Source: Leucobacter komagatae | Lineage (GTDB): Bacteria > Actinomycetota > Actinomycetes > Actinomycetales > Microbacteriaceae | Length of the DNA stretch: 64,000 nt | Reading direction: 5' to 3' | NCBI RefSeq assembly: GCF_000834055.1 | Contig: NZ_JXSQ01000001.1 | Span: forward strand, 124,001 to 188,000 | Part shown: positions 34,047 through 42,013 of the stretch, in pieces | Numbering within the stretch: position 1 is the first letter of the stretch | Layout of the letters: each line of letters begins with the position of its first letter | Notes under the pieces: model-generated | Told to the model about the DNA's origin: nothing | Seen by the model: the letters and a program-made list of their open reading frames with translations, nothing else | Database searches by the model: none | Made by a program: the position numbers and the translations under genes

Positions 34047-34913
34047 ATGATGACAATCGGCGAATTCGCCGCGCTCACCGGCCTCACTCCGAAGGCGCTT
34101 CGGCACTACGACTCGAAGGGGATACTGAGCCCCGCGGCGGTGGATCCGCGCAGCGGCTACCGTGGCTACGCGTTCGGTCAGCTCCGGGCCGCCGGGCTCA
34201 TCGGGGTGCTGCGAGCGGCGGACTTGCCGCTCGCCGTCGTTTCCGAGGCCCTCACCGCGGGCGACCCCCTTGGGACGTTGGCGAGGGAGCGCGAGCGGCT
34301 GCTTACGGAGCGCGAGGCGCAGGACGCTGCACTGGCAGCCGCCGAATGGTTACTCGAGCAGGGAAGCACCGCCGAGGTGCGACGGGAGCAGGTTGGGCCG
34401 CAGCGCTTCGCCTACCTGGATCTGCCGGAATGGCCCGAGCCTGCCGAAGGGGCGACGGACGCGGAGCGTGAGGCCCATGAGGCTGCCGGAACTCGCGAGG
34501 CGGATGCTGGTTTTGCGCGCGTGTTCGAGGCCGTGCGCGCTGCGGGAGGAGACGTGACCGGGCCGTGGTGGTTCCAGTATCTGGAGTCGGCGACGGGCGA
34601 CCCCGATGCGACCCCGATGACGCTGCGCTGCGCGTGGCCGGTCGCGGGCGACTTCGGGGAAGCCGAGCGGCTGGGCGACGGCGTGCTGCTCGGGGTGCTG
34701 CCTGCGGCGACCGAGCTCTCCGTGGACATCCCGCACGGCATGACGCCGCCACAGGTGACGCTCCCACCTGGGCAGCTCGAGCTATTCGAGGCCGTCATCG
34801 AGGAGATCGGTGAAGAGCGGGCGACGCTCGAGGGGCTCCGCACTGTTGGCAGGCTCGACGCACAGGGGCAGCCGATCGGGCTCACGCTGCGTTTCGCGGT
34901 CGAAGCGGCGTAG
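34047..34913 (+). CDS. MerR family regulator with GyrI-like effector domain
   Basis: This 288-aa protein has an N-terminal MerR DNA-binding domain, MMTIGEFAALTGLTPKALRH then YDSKGILSPAAVDPRSGYR (residues 1-40). A linker helix follows, and a C-terminal domain (about 125-285) of the AraC-E-bind/GyrI-like type used by BmrR to bind lipophilic drugs. It has one additional acidic stretch. Autoregulation is likely from the upstream promoter. No transporter gene is adjacent, so the target cannot be named. Confidence 0.85.
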   Translation: MMTIGEFAALTGLTPKALRHYDSKGILSPAAVDPRSGYRGYAFGQLRAAGLIGVLRAADLPLAVVSEALTAGDPLGTLARERERLLTEREAQDAALAAAEWLLEQGSTAEVRREQVGPQRFAYLDLPEWPEPAEGATDAEREAHEAAGTREADAGFARVFEAVRAAGGDVTGPWWFQYLESATGDPDATPMTLRCAWPVAGDFGEAERLGDGVLLGVLPAATELSVDIPHGMTPPQVTLPPGQLELFEAVIEEIGEERATLEGLRTVGRLDAQGQPIGLTLRFAVEAA

Positions 34914-34930
34914 GCCTCCCGCTGAACGCA

Positions 34931-35005
34931 CGAAGTCCGTGTCACTTTGGGCCAGTCAGACCGCCATACGGCGGGTGAATGCTGGCCAAAGTGACACGGA
35001 CTTCG
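34931..35005. terminator. Large compound hairpin between convergent genes
   Basis: Arms of 20 bases (34931-34950 and 34986-35005) are perfectly complementary. Inside lie CCAG/CTGG and a second hairpin CCGCC-ATAC-GGCGG (34961-34974), so the whole 75 bases fold into one cruciform-like structure. It sits between the convergent MerR and AztD genes and probably ends both transcripts. It is less GC-rich than the other terminators and could be a dispersed palindromic repeat; no second copy occurs in this window. Confidence 0.75.
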
Positions 35006-35015
35006 CGGATTGTGC

Positions 35016-36263
35016 TTAACCGACTGCCACCGCGAGTTCGTTCGGCACGCCATCGAGCGTCGTCGAGGCAATCGTCTTCCCGGTCGCGAGGTCGACGGCG
35101 TGAATCGACTTCGTAGCCGGTTCAGTGACGTACGCGATGTCGCCGTCCGCGACGATCGCGGGGTGCGCGTCCTGCCAGTTCGCTGGGCCCTCCCACGGGG
35201 CGATCACGTCGAAGGAGTCGATGATCTTCCCGGTCTTCGGGTCGAGCACGTGGATCGCGCCGTCAGCCGACAGGATGTAGGCGTTGCCCTCGGGCCCGCG
35301 AACGACGTCACGGAAGGTGTAGCGCACGTTCTCCGGCAGCTCGGCGACGGTGAGCGTCTCCGCTGCGGTGTCGATGAGCGTCACCGCGCTGAGAAGGTAG
35401 CCTTCCGCGTCTGGATCGTTCTTGTAGTCGCCAACGACGAACGGGCTGTCGTCTGCGGCGAACGCGTTCCCCATGCGGCCGAACGCGTCTGGCGCCGTGA
35501 GCTTCGTGAATGAGCCGTTCTTGAACAGCAGCGCGCCGTCCTCGCAGCCGAACACGGCGACCTCGTCGCGCGCGGTTCCCTCGCCGTGAATGCCAGGGCA
35601 TTCATCTGAGGTGGCGTGCTCGTGCCAGTGGTCGTCGTGTCCTTCGAGCGCGAGTGCACCCGTGCGGCCCTCGTCGGTGCCGACCGTGGTGAGCAGTGTG
35701 CCGTCAGAGAGCTCAATCGAGACGCCGTGGTGTGGCGCGTCTGCCTCGTACGTGCGCGACGCTGGCGCGTGACTGTCGTCCTTCAGGAGGGCGTCCGTCG
35801 CGAGAACAGTGGTGTGGCCCGTTCCGTCGTCGAAGAGCATCGTTGAGCCGTCGTGCCTGACGACGTGCCCTGGCGTCGTGGCCGGGAAGACGAGCCCCGT
35901 GAGCTCGGCGGAGTCAGCGTCGAGCACTTCAAATCCCTGCGAGGTGCTGAGGAGCAGGTGCTTGCCGTCGCCGAAGGCGTTCAGGCGGGTAAACTCGTCG
36001 GTCTTGAGCGAGCCGATGGTTGCGAAGTCGCCCCCGTTGTTCGCGCCGCTCGACAGTACGGTGACGCCGCCGGGCGTTGACACGGCAAGCCGGGTGTCGT
36101 GCGCTGCGGGCGCCGCCGCGTCGCTGCCCGGCTGTGCCGGCTCGCTCGACGGGGTCGCGCTGCACGCTGCGAGCACGGCGACGCCGAGCCCGGCAGCGGC
36201 CGCTGCGATGAATCGGGAGCTGCGCGAAGTGCGGGCGGCAAGCGATCGTTCGGTGTGTTTCAT
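35016..36263 (-). CDS. aztD: AztD-like zinc metallochaperone lipoprotein
   Basis: This 415-aa exported protein has a lipobox LAAC with Cys34 and a WD40-like beta-propeller. The AztD-type metal-binding signature is clear near residues 198-225: GHDDHWHEHATSDECPGIHG followed by VFGCEDGALLF, rich in His and Asp with two cysteines. AztD proteins hold zinc outside the membrane and hand it to the ABC-binding protein AztC. It is the last gene of the minus-strand group, 69 bases after the binding-protein gene, and is likely Zur-controlled. Confidence 0.88.
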   Translation of the reverse strand: MKHTERSLAARTSRSSRFIAAAAAGLGVAVLAACSATPSSEPAQPGSDAAAPAAHDTRLAVSTPGGVTVLSSGANNGGDFATIGSLKTDEFTRLNAFGDGKHLLLSTSQGFEVLDADSAELTGLVFPATTPGHVVRHDGSTMLFDDGTGHTTVLATDALLKDDSHAPASRTYEADAPHHGVSIELSDGTLLTTVGTDEGRTGALALEGHDDHWHEHATSDECPGIHGEGTARDEVAVFGCEDGALLFKNGSFTKLTAPDAFGRMGNAFAADDSPFVVGDYKNDPDAEGYLLSAVTLIDTAAETLTVAELPENVRYTFRDVVRGPEGNAYILSADGAIHVLDPKTGKIIDSFDVIAPWEGPANWQDAHPAIVADGDIAYVTEPATKSIHAVDLATGKTIASTTLDGVPNELAVAVG

Positions 36264-36332
36264 GGGTTTCCTTACTGGGTTGGTCTTGTGTGGACTGGGG
36301 TTGTGAAGCGACGTGGGAGCGAAGCGGCGTGC

Positions 36333-37448
36333 TCAGCCGCCCGTGCCCGGCGTGCGAGTGCTCGACTCATGGCCGCTGCCGAGCTCGGGAGTGAGCCCCG
36401 CGACGATGCGCTCAGTGTTTGCCTGCAGCATCTCTGTGTAGCTCGCAGCGCCGCCGCCATCGGCTGTGAGTGATTCGGTGAAGAGCGCCACGACCTGCAC
36501 GTCGATTCCGGCCTCCTCCGCGAGCACGCGCATCAGCCGGTCTGGTGCAGACGTTTCGGCAAAGATCGTGGGCACTCCGGCCGCGGTGATGGTGGTGACG
36601 AGGGCGCTCAGATCGGCGGCGCTCGGGGCCGCAAGCGTTGTTCCGCCTGGGATTGCGGTGCCGAGCACGCGGAAGTCGTAGCGCTTCGCCAGGTACCCGA
36701 ACACGTGGTGGTTGGTGACAAGGGCGCGGCGCTCGGCCGGGATGCCGGCGAACCTCTCGGCGATGGTCGCGTCAAGCGCCGTGAGCTCGGCAATGTACGC
36801 GGATGCGCGCGCCTTGATCTGGTCGCGCGCATCCGCAGTCATGCCGGGAAGGGCGGTGATCGCGTCGGTGAGGGCGCGGGCAACGCTGACCATCTGCGTC
36901 GGGTCGGTCCAGAAGTGTGGATCGGGGGTTGCCGCGTCGCCTGTGTGCGCGGCACCGTCACGGGAACCGTCTGCGGTGCCCGCGTCGGCGCTGTCGGCGC
37001 TGCCCGGGGTGCCGGCGTCGGCCCTGTCGGCGCTGCCCGCATCGGCGCTGCCCGCATCGTTGCTGTCGTGCGCGTAGGAGAGGACATCGACGTGGTCGCC
37101 CGCGACGAACTGTGTTCCGCCAGCAGCGATGACGCGATCGAGATGCTGTTGCAGCCCCTCCTCAAGGCCGAGCCCGTTCGACACCAGCAGGTCGGCGCGA
37201 TCCATCGCCGCTGCCTGCTGCGCGGAGATCTCGAAGGAGTGCGGATCGGCGTTGGGTTTCATGAGCGTCGTGACCCGCGCCGCGTCGCCGACGATCTCGG
37301 AGGTGACATCACCGAGGATGTTCGTGGTGACGACGATCTGCACGCCGTCGCTCGGGGGTGCAGCCGCTGCGCAGCCCGCGAGGGACAGCGTGAGCGCGGC
37401 GGCCCCGGCGGCAGCGATCGCGGCGAATCCGCGCGAGCGGGCGCTCAA
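36333..37448 (-). CDS. aztC: Zinc/manganese ABC transporter binding lipoprotein (AztC/ZnuA family)
   Basis: This 371-aa cluster A-I solute-binding protein has lipobox LAGC (Cys26) and the three metal-ligand histidines of the family: His70 in NADPHSFE, His178 in PDPHFWTDP and the HH at 247-248 in VTNHHVFGYL. A carboxylate near the C-terminus would complete the site. The flexible loop that is His-rich in ZnuA is here a G/S/A/D-rich repeat (about 131-172) with few histidines. It starts inside the stop of the upstream propeller gene (ATGA overlap), so the genes are coupled. Zinc is the likely substrate given AztD and the Zur box. Confidence 0.92.
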   Translation of the reverse strand: MSARSRGFAAIAAAGAAALTLSLAGCAAAAPPSDGVQIVVTTNILGDVTSEIVGDAARVTTLMKPNADPHSFEISAQQAAAMDRADLLVSNGLGLEEGLQQHLDRVIAAGGTQFVAGDHVDVLSYAHDSNDAGSADAGSADRADAGTPGSADSADAGTADGSRDGAAHTGDAATPDPHFWTDPTQMVSVARALTDAITALPGMTADARDQIKARASAYIAELTALDATIAERFAGIPAERRALVTNHHVFGYLAKRYDFRVLGTAIPGGTTLAAPSAADLSALVTTITAAGVPTIFAETSAPDRLMRVLAEEAGIDVQVVALFTESLTADGGGAASYTEMLQANTERIVAGLTPELGSGHESSTRTPGTGG

Positions 37449-38695
37449 CGGCCCACCACAGCGACGAAGTCCGGGGCGGTCGCCGGCACAAGCGTGCGGG
37501 CGATGCGGGCGTTGTCAGCGAAGTCGATCTCGAACACCGTGCCGAGCGCTGGCGCGTTGAGGTATGCCCTGCTGGCGTCCACCGTGAGGCTGATCTTGGC
37601 GAGCGCAGCCGTCTCGAGGTCTGCCTGGTCGAGGAGCGGCGCGGTAGCCGCAATCTCGGCGCCGTCGCGGAAGACACGCACGCTGCCCGAGTCGTCGAGC
37701 GCCACAATATGTTGGTCGTCGTCTCCGACTGCCGTCGCGCGGATGAGCGTGCTGTCGCTAGCGATCCAGTTCCACGCGAGCGATCGGGCGTCAAAGAGCC
37801 AGCTCCCTGAGCTTCCGTCTGGCGCGGTTGCCGCACCTGCAAGCAGCGGCCTGCCGGTGCGCCCGTCGAGCAACGCCGGGGCGTGCGCGCCACCTGCCGG
37901 GAGGGGGACAGTGGTGAGCGTCGCGGCCTTGCCGTCCGCGGTTGCGACGACGGCGCCGTCTGCGCACAGCACGACGAGCCCCGCCCTGGTGGTGGTCGCC
38001 CCGCGCGGATCGTCGCACTCCGCGGTGGTGTCGCTCGGTTCCCCGCTACCGTCGAGAACGCGAAGCAGCGCCGATCCGCCGCCAGCGGCCAGCTCTGAGA
38101 CGACGGCACCGTCGCCGAGCGGTGCCGCGACGCCGGTGTGCGGTGTGCGCGTTACCCGGAAGCGTTCGACGATGCTTCCCGCGTGCAGGGCGGCGTTGTC
38201 GAGCAGCACCGCCTCGCCAGAGCCGGCGAAGAAGACCCCGGTTGACCCGGCGGTGGACAGTGCGCCCCCGGTGACCGTGGCTGCGCCGTCGCCCGCCACG
38301 GTGCCGAGCTGTGCCGGCTCAGCAGAGTAGTAGTGGAAGTGATCGCCGTGATCCCAGGTCCACGCGCCGCTGTCGGTGACCGTCACCCCGGCCCCGGAAT
38401 CGCCGAACACGTAGCGACCGTCGGTTGCAACGCGCTGCGGTGCCTGGATAGCGCCGATGCTGCGCTCGCCGCCGTCGAGCAGGTCGAGGAGTGCAGTTTC
38501 GCCTGTCGTGGTGACGGTGAGCAGGGCGAGCTGGGGCTCCGCTTCTTCCGTCGCCCCTGCGATGTCGCCGTGGCCTGCCGGCTCGGTTGCTGCGGGGTCT
38601 GGGGAGTCGGTGGCGGCCGGGCTCGCAGCGCACGCCGCGAGCGCGATGGGGAGCGTCACACCGACAGTGAGTGCGAGGAGGATGTTGTGCTTCAT
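37445..38695 (-). CDS. Second AztD-like propeller lipoprotein
   Basis: This 416-aa protein has lipobox ALAAC (Cys22) and a repeat-rich, propeller-like body related in layout to the AztD gene downstream. A histidine cluster, WTWDHGDHFHYYSAEP, lies near residue 110; related stretches occur in AztD-type proteins. It keeps few cysteines (CDDPRG and VLCADG near 255-270). Both ends overlap neighbours by 4 bases (permease upstream, binding protein downstream), so it is part of the transporter operon. A role as an extra zinc chaperone or surface zinc reservoir is inference. Confidence 0.8.
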   Translation of the reverse strand: MKHNILLALTVGVTLPIALAACAASPAATDSPDPAATEPAGHGDIAGATEEAEPQLALLTVTTTGETALLDLLDGGERSIGAIQAPQRVATDGRYVFGDSGAGVTVTDSGAWTWDHGDHFHYYSAEPAQLGTVAGDGAATVTGGALSTAGSTGVFFAGSGEAVLLDNAALHAGSIVERFRVTRTPHTGVAAPLGDGAVVSELAAGGGSALLRVLDGSGEPSDTTAECDDPRGATTTRAGLVVLCADGAVVATADGKAATLTTVPLPAGGAHAPALLDGRTGRPLLAGAATAPDGSSGSWLFDARSLAWNWIASDSTLIRATAVGDDDQHIVALDDSGSVRVFRDGAEIAATAPLLDQADLETAALAKISLTVDASRAYLNAPALGTVFEIDFADNARIARTLVPATAPDFVAVVGR

Positions 38696-39552
38696 GGGGT
38701 GCCTTCTGTGTTCGGATTGAGATTGCTGTGCCGCTGGCGTCTGGCGAGGGCGGATCTGCACAGGTGCGAGAGCCCAGCCGTTGCGACGGCGCTCGCGGCG
38801 ATCGTGGATCCGGCTGCGGTGCCGGCGCTCCAGGAGATCGCGAGGCCGGTGAGGACGGCGAGTGTTCCGAGGGCGGCCGCGAGAAGCATGCGCCCTGGGA
38901 TCCGTCTGCTCCAGGGCTGGGCGGCGACGGCCGGGCCGAGGAGGAGGGCGACGACGAGGAGCGTGCCGACTGCCTGTGCTGAGGCGACAACGGCGAGGGT
39001 GACGAGGCCGACGAGTGCGGTTTGTGCGAGGCGCGGGCGGTATCCGAGGGTGTGGGCGATGCGGTGGTCGAATGCGAGGGCGATGAAGGATCGGTGGAAG
39101 ACTGCTGCGAGGCCAATGGTGACCGCCGCGGCCCAGCCGATGAGGGTGATTTCTGCGCGGGAGATCGCAAGAATGTCTCCGAAGAGGAGGGCGGTGGTGT
39201 CGGTGGCGAAGCTGCCTGAGTGGGACACGATGATGACCCCGGTGGCGAGCATCGCGACGAAGAGCAGGCCGATGCTCGTGTCGTAGGAGAGTTTGCCGCG
39301 TCGTTGGAGCGCGGCGATGAGCGCGCTCATGGTGGCGGCCGAGAGGGCGCCGCCGAGTATTGGTGGGATGCCCGTTAGCGTCGCGATGGCGACGCCGGGG
39401 AGCATTCCGTGGCCGATTGCCTCGCCAAGGAACGCCATGCCGCGGATGACCACCCACGTGCCGACGATCCCGCAGATTGCGGCGACGATGGTTCCTCCGA
39501 GCATGGCTCTCACGAAGAAGGCCGTGCTGAGGGCGTCGAAGATCCAGGGCAT
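38692..39552 (-). CDS. aztB: Zinc/manganese ABC transporter permease (AztB/ZnuB family)
   Basis: This protein of about 286 aa has eight or so membrane helices and ABC-3 family motifs: RAMLGGTIVAAICGIVGTWV, RGMAFLGEAIGHGMLPGVA, and SAQAVGTLLVVALLLGPAVAA. The C-terminal tail is short and polar. ATG 39552 and GTG 39564 (four codons earlier) are both possible starts. The Zur box lies 22 bases or less upstream. The cognate ATPase is not in this operon but divergent, on the other side of the box. Confidence 0.92.
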   Translation of the reverse strand: MPWIFDALSTAFFVRAMLGGTIVAAICGIVGTWVVIRGMAFLGEAIGHGMLPGVAIATLTGIPPILGGALSAATMSALIAALQRRGKLSYDTSIGLLFVAMLATGVIIVSHSGSFATDTTALLFGDILAISRAEITLIGWAAAVTIGLAAVFHRSFIALAFDHRIAHTLGYRPRLAQTALVGLVTLAVVASAQAVGTLLVVALLLGPAVAAQPWSRRIPGRMLLAAALGTLAVLTGLAISWSAGTAAGSTIAASAVATAGLSHLCRSALARRQRHSNLNPNTEGTP

Positions 39553-39573
39553 GGAAAGAGACACTACAGATAA

Positions 39574-39588
39574 TGAAAACCGTTCTCA
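39574..39588. promoter_or_regulatory. Zur box
   Basis: TGAAAACCGTTCTCA is a 7-1-7 dyad (6 of 7 arm positions match) of the Fur/Zur type. It lies between the divergent permease (start 39552) and ATPase (start 39608) genes, where one bound repressor could block both promoters. Its placement amid zinc genes makes Zur the likely ligand; Zur itself is not encoded in the window. Confidence 0.78.
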
Positions 39589-39607
39589 ACATGCTAGGTT
39601 GGTCTGC

Positions 39608-40258
39608 GTGTCTTCCCTCACCTTGATGCGCGCAAGCGCTCTCTACTATGCGTACGGCCACACGCCAGTACTCTCGGGCATCGACCTCGAGATACCTCCC
39701 GGGCGTGTCACCGCGATCGCCGGAACGAACGGCGCGGGTAAAACGACCCTCGTCGAGATCCTCGCAGGCGTGCGCATCCCCGACTCAGGCGTCGTCGACC
39801 GCCGCGCCACGGTCGTCCTCGTCGTCCAGCGGCCACACGTGCCAGACGAGCTCCCGCTCACGGCCGGCGACGTCGTCGCGCTCGGCGCGCAGTCCCCGGC
39901 CGCGCGGCAGCAACGGGGGCAGGGCAGACGCGCGCGAACCGCGGCTGTCGCCGCGGCGCTCGACCGGGTCGGGGCAAGCGAACTGTGCCCGATACCGTTC
40001 GCCGACCTCTCCGGCGGGCAGCGGCAGCGCGTACTCATCGCCCAGGGCCTCGCCGTTGGCGCCCGCATACTGCTACTCGACGAACCAGCAGCCGGCCTCG
40101 ACGCCGATAGCCGCGCGCGAACACGTGAGATCCTCGCCGAGGAAGCCAGGCGCGGCGTCGCAGTCGCGTGCGTCACCCACGACAGGGACGACCTCGAAAG
40201 CGCAGACCGCGTCCTGTGGATCGAGGACGGCGCGGCACGGCTCGGGGTCAACGGGTGA
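39608..40258 (+). CDS. aztA: Zinc/manganese ABC transporter ATPase (AztA family)
   Basis: This 216-aa ABC ATPase has Walker A AGTNGAGKTTLVE near residue 39, Q loop VVQRPHVPDELPL, signature LSGGQRQRVLIAQ, Walker B ILLLDEPAAGLD and the switch histidine in CVTHDRDD. It is short but complete. The GTG at 39608 gives MSSLTLMRASALYYAYGHTP. It is divergent from aztB across the Zur box and overlaps the next permease gene by the GTGA junction, so the ABC transporter subunits come from two transcripts. Confidence 0.9.
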   Translation: MSSLTLMRASALYYAYGHTPVLSGIDLEIPPGRVTAIAGTNGAGKTTLVEILAGVRIPDSGVVDRRATVVLVVQRPHVPDELPLTAGDVVALGAQSPAARQQRGQGRRARTAAVAAALDRVGASELCPIPFADLSGGQRQRVLIAQGLAVGARILLLDEPAAGLDADSRARTREILAEEARRGVAVACVTHDRDDLESADRVLWIEDGAARLGVNG

Positions 40259-41253
40259 GCGTGGCGCTCGGGCGACGCAGCCGCGCCGCGCTCGCCGCAG
40301 CTGGCGTGCTCGCCCTGCTGCTCGCCGTCATCGCGCTCCGCGCGTTCATGGGCGGTGGCGACGCGAACCTCGCCGCGCCGCTTCGCGACTTCGCGACGCT
40401 CTCGATCGCGGTCTTTGTTGAGTCGCTACCCTTCGTGATCCTTGGCACGCTGCTGTCGATCCTCGTGCAGATCTGGATCCCAGCCAGCTGGCTCGATCGC
40501 GCGCTGCCACGCAGGCCTGTGCTGCGCCGAGCGGCGCTATCGCTGCTCGGCGTTGTACTCCCGGTGTGCGAGTGCGGCAACGTGCCGCTTGCGCGCGGCC
40601 TACTCATGCGGGGTTTCAGCCCAGCAGAGGCCGTGACATTCCTGCTCGCGGCACCAGTACTGAACCCCGTCACGATCCTCACGACCTACCACGCCTTTGG
40701 GTGGGAATCGGGGATCCTCGTCGCCCGGGTGCTCGGTGGCTTCGTCATCGCAAACCTGCTCGGGTGGTGGCTCTCCACCCATCCGCGCCCCGAAACGATG
40801 CTCACCCAGGGGTTCCGCGCCAGCTGCGACCACGCTCAAGCCGACCATGGCGGAAAAGTCAGCAAGAGCGCCTCAGCGCTCGTGGCCGAGACCAGCGCGC
40901 TGTTGCCGGCGCTCGCGGTCGGCTCGGCGCTCGCGGGGGCGGTGCAGGTTGGTGTGCCACGCGGTGTGCTCGTGGCGCTCGGGGGCCACCCGCTCTGGTC
41001 AGTGCTCGCGCTCCTCGCGCTCGCCTTCGTTGTGTCAATCTGTTCCAACGTTGACGCCTTCTTCGTGCTCTCGCTGAGTGCGAGTTTCCTCCCGGGCTCG
41101 ATCGTCGCTTTCTTGCTGTTCGGGGCGATGACCGATCTGAAAATGGTTGCCCTGCTTCGCACGACATTCACGACGCGAACCATTGTGCTGCTCGTCGCGC
41201 TGACCGCCGGATGCAGCACAGCGATCGGATGGGGAGTGAACCTTGTCTCGTGA
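40255..41253 (+). CDS. DUF318/YraQ-type permease (YcgR family)
   Basis: This 332-aa protein has eight or more helices and the DUF318 (PF03773) signatures LPVCECGNVPLARGLLMRG near residue 101, LLAAPVLNPVTI and VVSICSNVDAFFVLSLS. Paired with TIGR03943 proteins, this family (B. subtilis YcgR-YcgQ and relatives) is found in metal-linked contexts, but its substrate is not established. GTG 40255 overlaps the ATPase stop, and the stop region overlaps the next gene, so it is cotranscribed with the zinc ATPase. Confidence 0.88.
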   Translation: MSVALGRRSRAALAAAGVLALLLAVIALRAFMGGGDANLAAPLRDFATLSIAVFVESLPFVILGTLLSILVQIWIPASWLDRALPRRPVLRRAALSLLGVVLPVCECGNVPLARGLLMRGFSPAEAVTFLLAAPVLNPVTILTTYHAFGWESGILVARVLGGFVIANLLGWWLSTHPRPETMLTQGFRASCDHAQADHGGKVSKSASALVAETSALLPALAVGSALAGAVQVGVPRGVLVALGGHPLWSVLALLALAFVVSICSNVDAFFVLSLSASFLPGSIVAFLLFGAMTDLKMVALLRTTFTTRTIVLLVALTAGCSTAIGWGVNLVS

Positions 41254-42013
41254 CGAATGGAAGGCGAGCTGGGTCGGCTTCGCCCTCTCGGTGCTTGGGA
41301 TTGGGGCGATCATCTCGCTCGGACTCGCGGGCCGACTGAACTGGTATGTGCACCCAAGGTATGTGGTGTTCACGCTCACGATGGCGGTGCTTGGCGCTAC
41401 GGCGCTCACCGCGGCGTGCGGCGTGCTCGCCGCCCAGCGGGCCGCAGAATCCGGCGACAGGCCCGGACGCCTTGTTCGGGTGAGCCGAATGGTGCGCGGC
41501 GTGGCGCTCGTGCTCGCAGCCGCTTGGGCTCTCGTGCTGCTCCCTCCTGCCACGCTCACCGCTGACAGCACCGCAAACCGGCCGCTCTCCGCGCACACCG
41601 GCGCGGCGGCTGCCACTGCTGGAAACGCAGAGGACCCAGGAGCAGGTCGCGCCGACATCGCAGACGAGCAACGGTCAATGGTCGACTGGTCGCTCGTGCT
41701 GCGCCAGCACGACGCGAGCCTCCTTTCGGGCCGCAACGCGAAGGTCCTTGGCTTCGTGACCGCCGACGCTGACGACCCAGAGTCCGTGTTCATCGTGACG
41801 CGGTTCGTGATCACCTGCTGCGCTGTCGACGCCCAGCCCATCGGTGTCCCCGTGTATCAACCCGACTGGCAGCGCTCCATTGCGGTCGACGACTGGGTCG
41901 AGGTGTCGGGGGTTTTTACCGAGAACCCGAGCGTGCTGAGCGCCTGGCCCGCCGCCGTCCTCCCGAGCGTCGTCGACGCTGTCGAGCAGCCGGAGGATCC
42001 CTATGTCAGCTAG
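41243..42013 (+). CDS. TIGR03943 family protein (YcgQ type)
   Basis: This 256-aa protein has four N-terminal helices (about 9-28, 38-60, 80-105) followed by an extracytoplasmic domain with the family motif FVITCCAVDAQPIGVPVY near residue 193, whose two adjacent cysteines may bind metal. It overlaps the DUF318 permease by 11 bases, the classical partner. The pair probably forms one complex in the membrane. A low-complexity A/G/T linker separates the two parts. Confidence 0.88.
   Translation: MSRDEWKASWVGFALSVLGIGAIISLGLAGRLNWYVHPRYVVFTLTMAVLGATALTAACGVLAAQRAAESGDRPGRLVRVSRMVRGVALVLAAAWALVLLPPATLTADSTANRPLSAHTGAAAATAGNAEDPGAGRADIADEQRSMVDWSLVLRQHDASLLSGRNAKVLGFVTADADDPESVFIVTRFVITCCAVDAQPIGVPVYQPDWQRSIAVDDWVEVSGVFTENPSVLSAWPAAVLPSVVDAVEQPEDPYVS

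Noticed and set aside
37445-39661. A 738-codon reading that fuses the second AztD-like protein with an upstream stretch
   Set aside because: The upstream 322 codons are antisense-like Arg/His-rich sequence overlapping the permease in another frame; ATG 38695 gives a clean lipoprotein signal.
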